DNA of 7,485 nt, from the NCBI GenBank assembly GCA_003476595.1, contig DMTU01000236.1, positions 20,150 through 27,634 of the forward strand. Direction: 5' to 3'. How positions within the stretch are numbered: the stretch's first letter is position 1; every line of letters begins with the position of its first letter. The notes beneath the pieces were generated by a model. The model was not told the DNA's origin and ran no database searches. It saw nothing but the letters and a program-made list of their open reading frames with translations. Of the stretch, positions 6,317 through 7,485 are shown piece after piece. Source of the DNA: Acidimicrobiaceae bacterium. Its GTDB lineage: Bacteria; Actinomycetota; Acidimicrobiia; Acidimicrobiales; Salinilacustritrichaceae. The translations under genes and the position numbers were made by a program.

Positions 6317-7485
6317 TCAGCGGCGAGCGTTGAACCCGAGGCTGCGCAGCGTGGACCGCGCCTCGCCCACCACGTAGGTCGAACCGGTCACGAGGAGGGC
6401 CTCGTCGTCGGCGAGCAGGTCGACCGCCTTGCGGACCGCGGCGTCGACGTCGTCGGTCGTGCGCACCTCGGCGACGTGGTCGCCGAGGCCCCGGGCGACG
6501 GCGGCGGCGATGTCGGCGGCAGGCACGGCGCGGGGCGAGTCGGGCCGGGTGCAGATGACCCGGCGGGGGCGCAGCGCCAGCAGCGGGGCGAGCGTGTCGT
6601 CGAGATCCCGGCCGCCGAGCATGCCGACGACCAACGTGAGCCCGCCCTCGGGGTGGAACTCGCCGGTGTAGGTGTCGGCCACGGCCTCGGTGCCGTCGGG
6701 GTTGTGGGCCATGTCGAGCACGATGAGCGGTGCCCGGTCGACGACCTCGAAGCGGCCGGGGATCTCCACGCTCCGCAGCGCCTCCTGGACCACGTCGCGG
6801 TCGAGCGGGCGGCCGAAGAAGGCCTCCACCGCGGCGACGGCGATCGATGCGTTGTCGACCTGGTGGGCCCCGTGGAGCGGGAGGTAGAGCTCCTCGAGCC
6901 GGGACCCGGGCGTGTAGAGGTCGGCGTGGCGGCCGCCCAGGGCGACGAGCGAGGAGCGGACGCCGAAGTGCTCGTCGCGGACCCAGTGCACGGACCCGCC
7001 CTCGGCCCGGAAGACGTCCACCAGCTCGGGGTCGGTCTCACCGATGACCACCGCGCTGCGGTCCTCGATGATGCCGGCCTTCTCCTCGGCGATGGCCCGC
7101 CGCCAGTCGCCCCGGAAGTCGGTGTGGTCCCGGCCCACGTTGGTGATGACGGCGACGTCGGCCGAGGCGACGTTGGTGGAGTCGTAGCGGCCGAGCATCC
7201 CCACCTCGAGCACCATGACCTCCACCGCTTCGCGTGCGAACCAGGCGAAGGCGGCAGCCGTGAGCAGGTCGAAGTAGCTCGGCCGGTCGGGGAACATGGG
7301 CTCGAGCGCAGCGATCTCGCCCAGGATGTCGCCGAAGTCCTCCTCCGAGATCGTGTCGGCGTTGCGCCGGATCCGCTCGGTGATCGACTCCAGGTGCGGG
7401 CTGGCGTAGGTGCCGACGGTGAGCCCGTGGGCGCCGAGCAGCGCAGTGATGAGGCGTGAGGTCGAGCCCTTGCCGTTGGTGCCGG
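6317..7485 (-). CDS. folC: Bifunctional folylpolyglutamate synthase/dihydrofolate synthase, 5' end missing
   Basis: FolC is a cytosolic Mur-ligase-family enzyme that uses ATP to join glutamate to dihydropteroate or to reduced folates, which retains and activates the cofactor. The frame is open to the window edge; 388 residues are visible, beginning exactly at the ATP-binding P-loop GTNGKGST (visible residues 1-8). Further family motifs follow: SPHLESITERIR (28-39), LEVGMLGRYDSTNV (92-105), TNVGRDHTDF (114-123), EEKAGII (133-139), PGRFEVV (242-248), DMAHNPDG (257-264) and TGSTYVVGE (366-374). By family knowledge E93, H120 and K135 match the metal ligands and the carbamylated lysine; their mutual spacing agrees. 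DMAHNP replaces the commoner DGAHNP. Related proteins are about 420-450 residues long, so roughly 40-60 N-terminal residues lie outside. The first in-frame ATG, at 7297, is internal and is not the start. It ends with TGA, 21 bases before ndk, so cotranscription is possible. Which of the two activities it has cannot be decided from sequence. Confidence 0.95.
   Translation of the reverse strand, partial: GTNGKGSTSRLITALLGAHGLTVGTYASPHLESITERIRRNADTISEEDFGDILGEIAALEPMFPDRPSYFDLLTAAAFAWFAREAVEVMVLEVGMLGRYDSTNVASADVAVITNVGRDHTDFRGDWRRAIAEEKAGIIEDRSAVVIGETDPELVDVFRAEGGSVHWVRDEHFGVRSSLVALGGRHADLYTPGSRLEELYLPLHGAHQVDNASIAVAAVEAFFGRPLDRDVVQEALRSVEIPGRFEVVDRAPLIVLDMAHNPDGTEAVADTYTGEFHPEGGLTLVVGMLGGRDLDDTLAPLLALRPRRVICTRPDSPRAVPAADIAAAVARGLGDHVAEVRTTDDVDAAVRKAVDLLADDEALLVTGSTYVVGEARSTLRSLGFNARR

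Noticed and set aside
6317..7297. folC starting at the ATG at 7297
   Set aside because: The frame continues upstream to the edge of the window and encodes the GTNGKGST P-loop and the SPHL segment, so that ATG is internal.
6476..7459. A 327-codon plus-strand open frame opposite folC
   Set aside because: Same shadow pattern; folC carries every family motif on the other strand.
1..7485. A hidden mobile, CRISPR, defence or biosynthetic system
   Set aside because: Coding density is nearly complete with seven standard genes; there are no spaced repeats, terminal inverted repeats, transposase or integrase motifs, or abrupt compositional change.

Overview
The window is a high-GC bacterial chromosome segment in which every credible gene lies on the minus strand. 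Read in transcription order, from high to low coordinates, the genes are folC (5' end cut off by the window edge), ndk, mreB, mreC, mreD, mrdA (penicillin-binding protein 2) and rodA. This order is the one known from Actinomycetota such as Streptomyces, where folC and ndk sit upstream of mreBCD-pbp2-rodA. The strong preference for G/C at third codon positions and the actinobacterial-style MreB N-terminus (GRDMAVDLGTANT) fit that phylum. A rod-shaped, non-model lineage such as Acidimicrobiia is my inference and not proven. The window looks like core chromosome. I see no mobile element, CRISPR array, tRNA or rRNA, phage gene or defence gene.

Layout. Positions 7485-6317 hold folC, starting at its P-loop, so about 40-60 N-terminal residues lie outside the window. 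After 21 bases comes ndk (6295-5882), which starts with GTG and has no visible Shine-Dalgarno sequence. The only sizeable gap is 5881-5683 (199 bases). It holds a GC-rich hairpin, a plausible sigma-70-type promoter and two short dyads before mreB. mreB (5682-4642) is followed after 25 bases by mreC (4616-3750). The mreC stop then directly touches the mreD start (TAG|ATG), mreD and mrdA overlap as ATGA, and mrdA and rodA overlap as TGATG. The last four genes are thus packed for translational coupling. RodA ends at position 17, and the 16 bases beyond it are too few to interpret.

How the genes work together. MreB filaments, MreC and MreD form the membrane scaffold of the elongasome. RodA polymerises lipid II into glycan strands and PBP2 cross-links them, giving lateral wall growth and rod shape. 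The upstream pair is metabolic: FolC adds glutamates to folates, and Ndk balances nucleoside triphosphate pools. Nothing in the sequence ties these two to the wall machinery beyond conserved position.

I found no previously undescribed system. The points worth a second look are small: the mreB leader, a nine-codon reading frame (with stop) between mreB and mreC that ends on an alternative mreC start, a cysteine pair in the PBP2 transpeptidase domain, and an unusual loop in Ndk.
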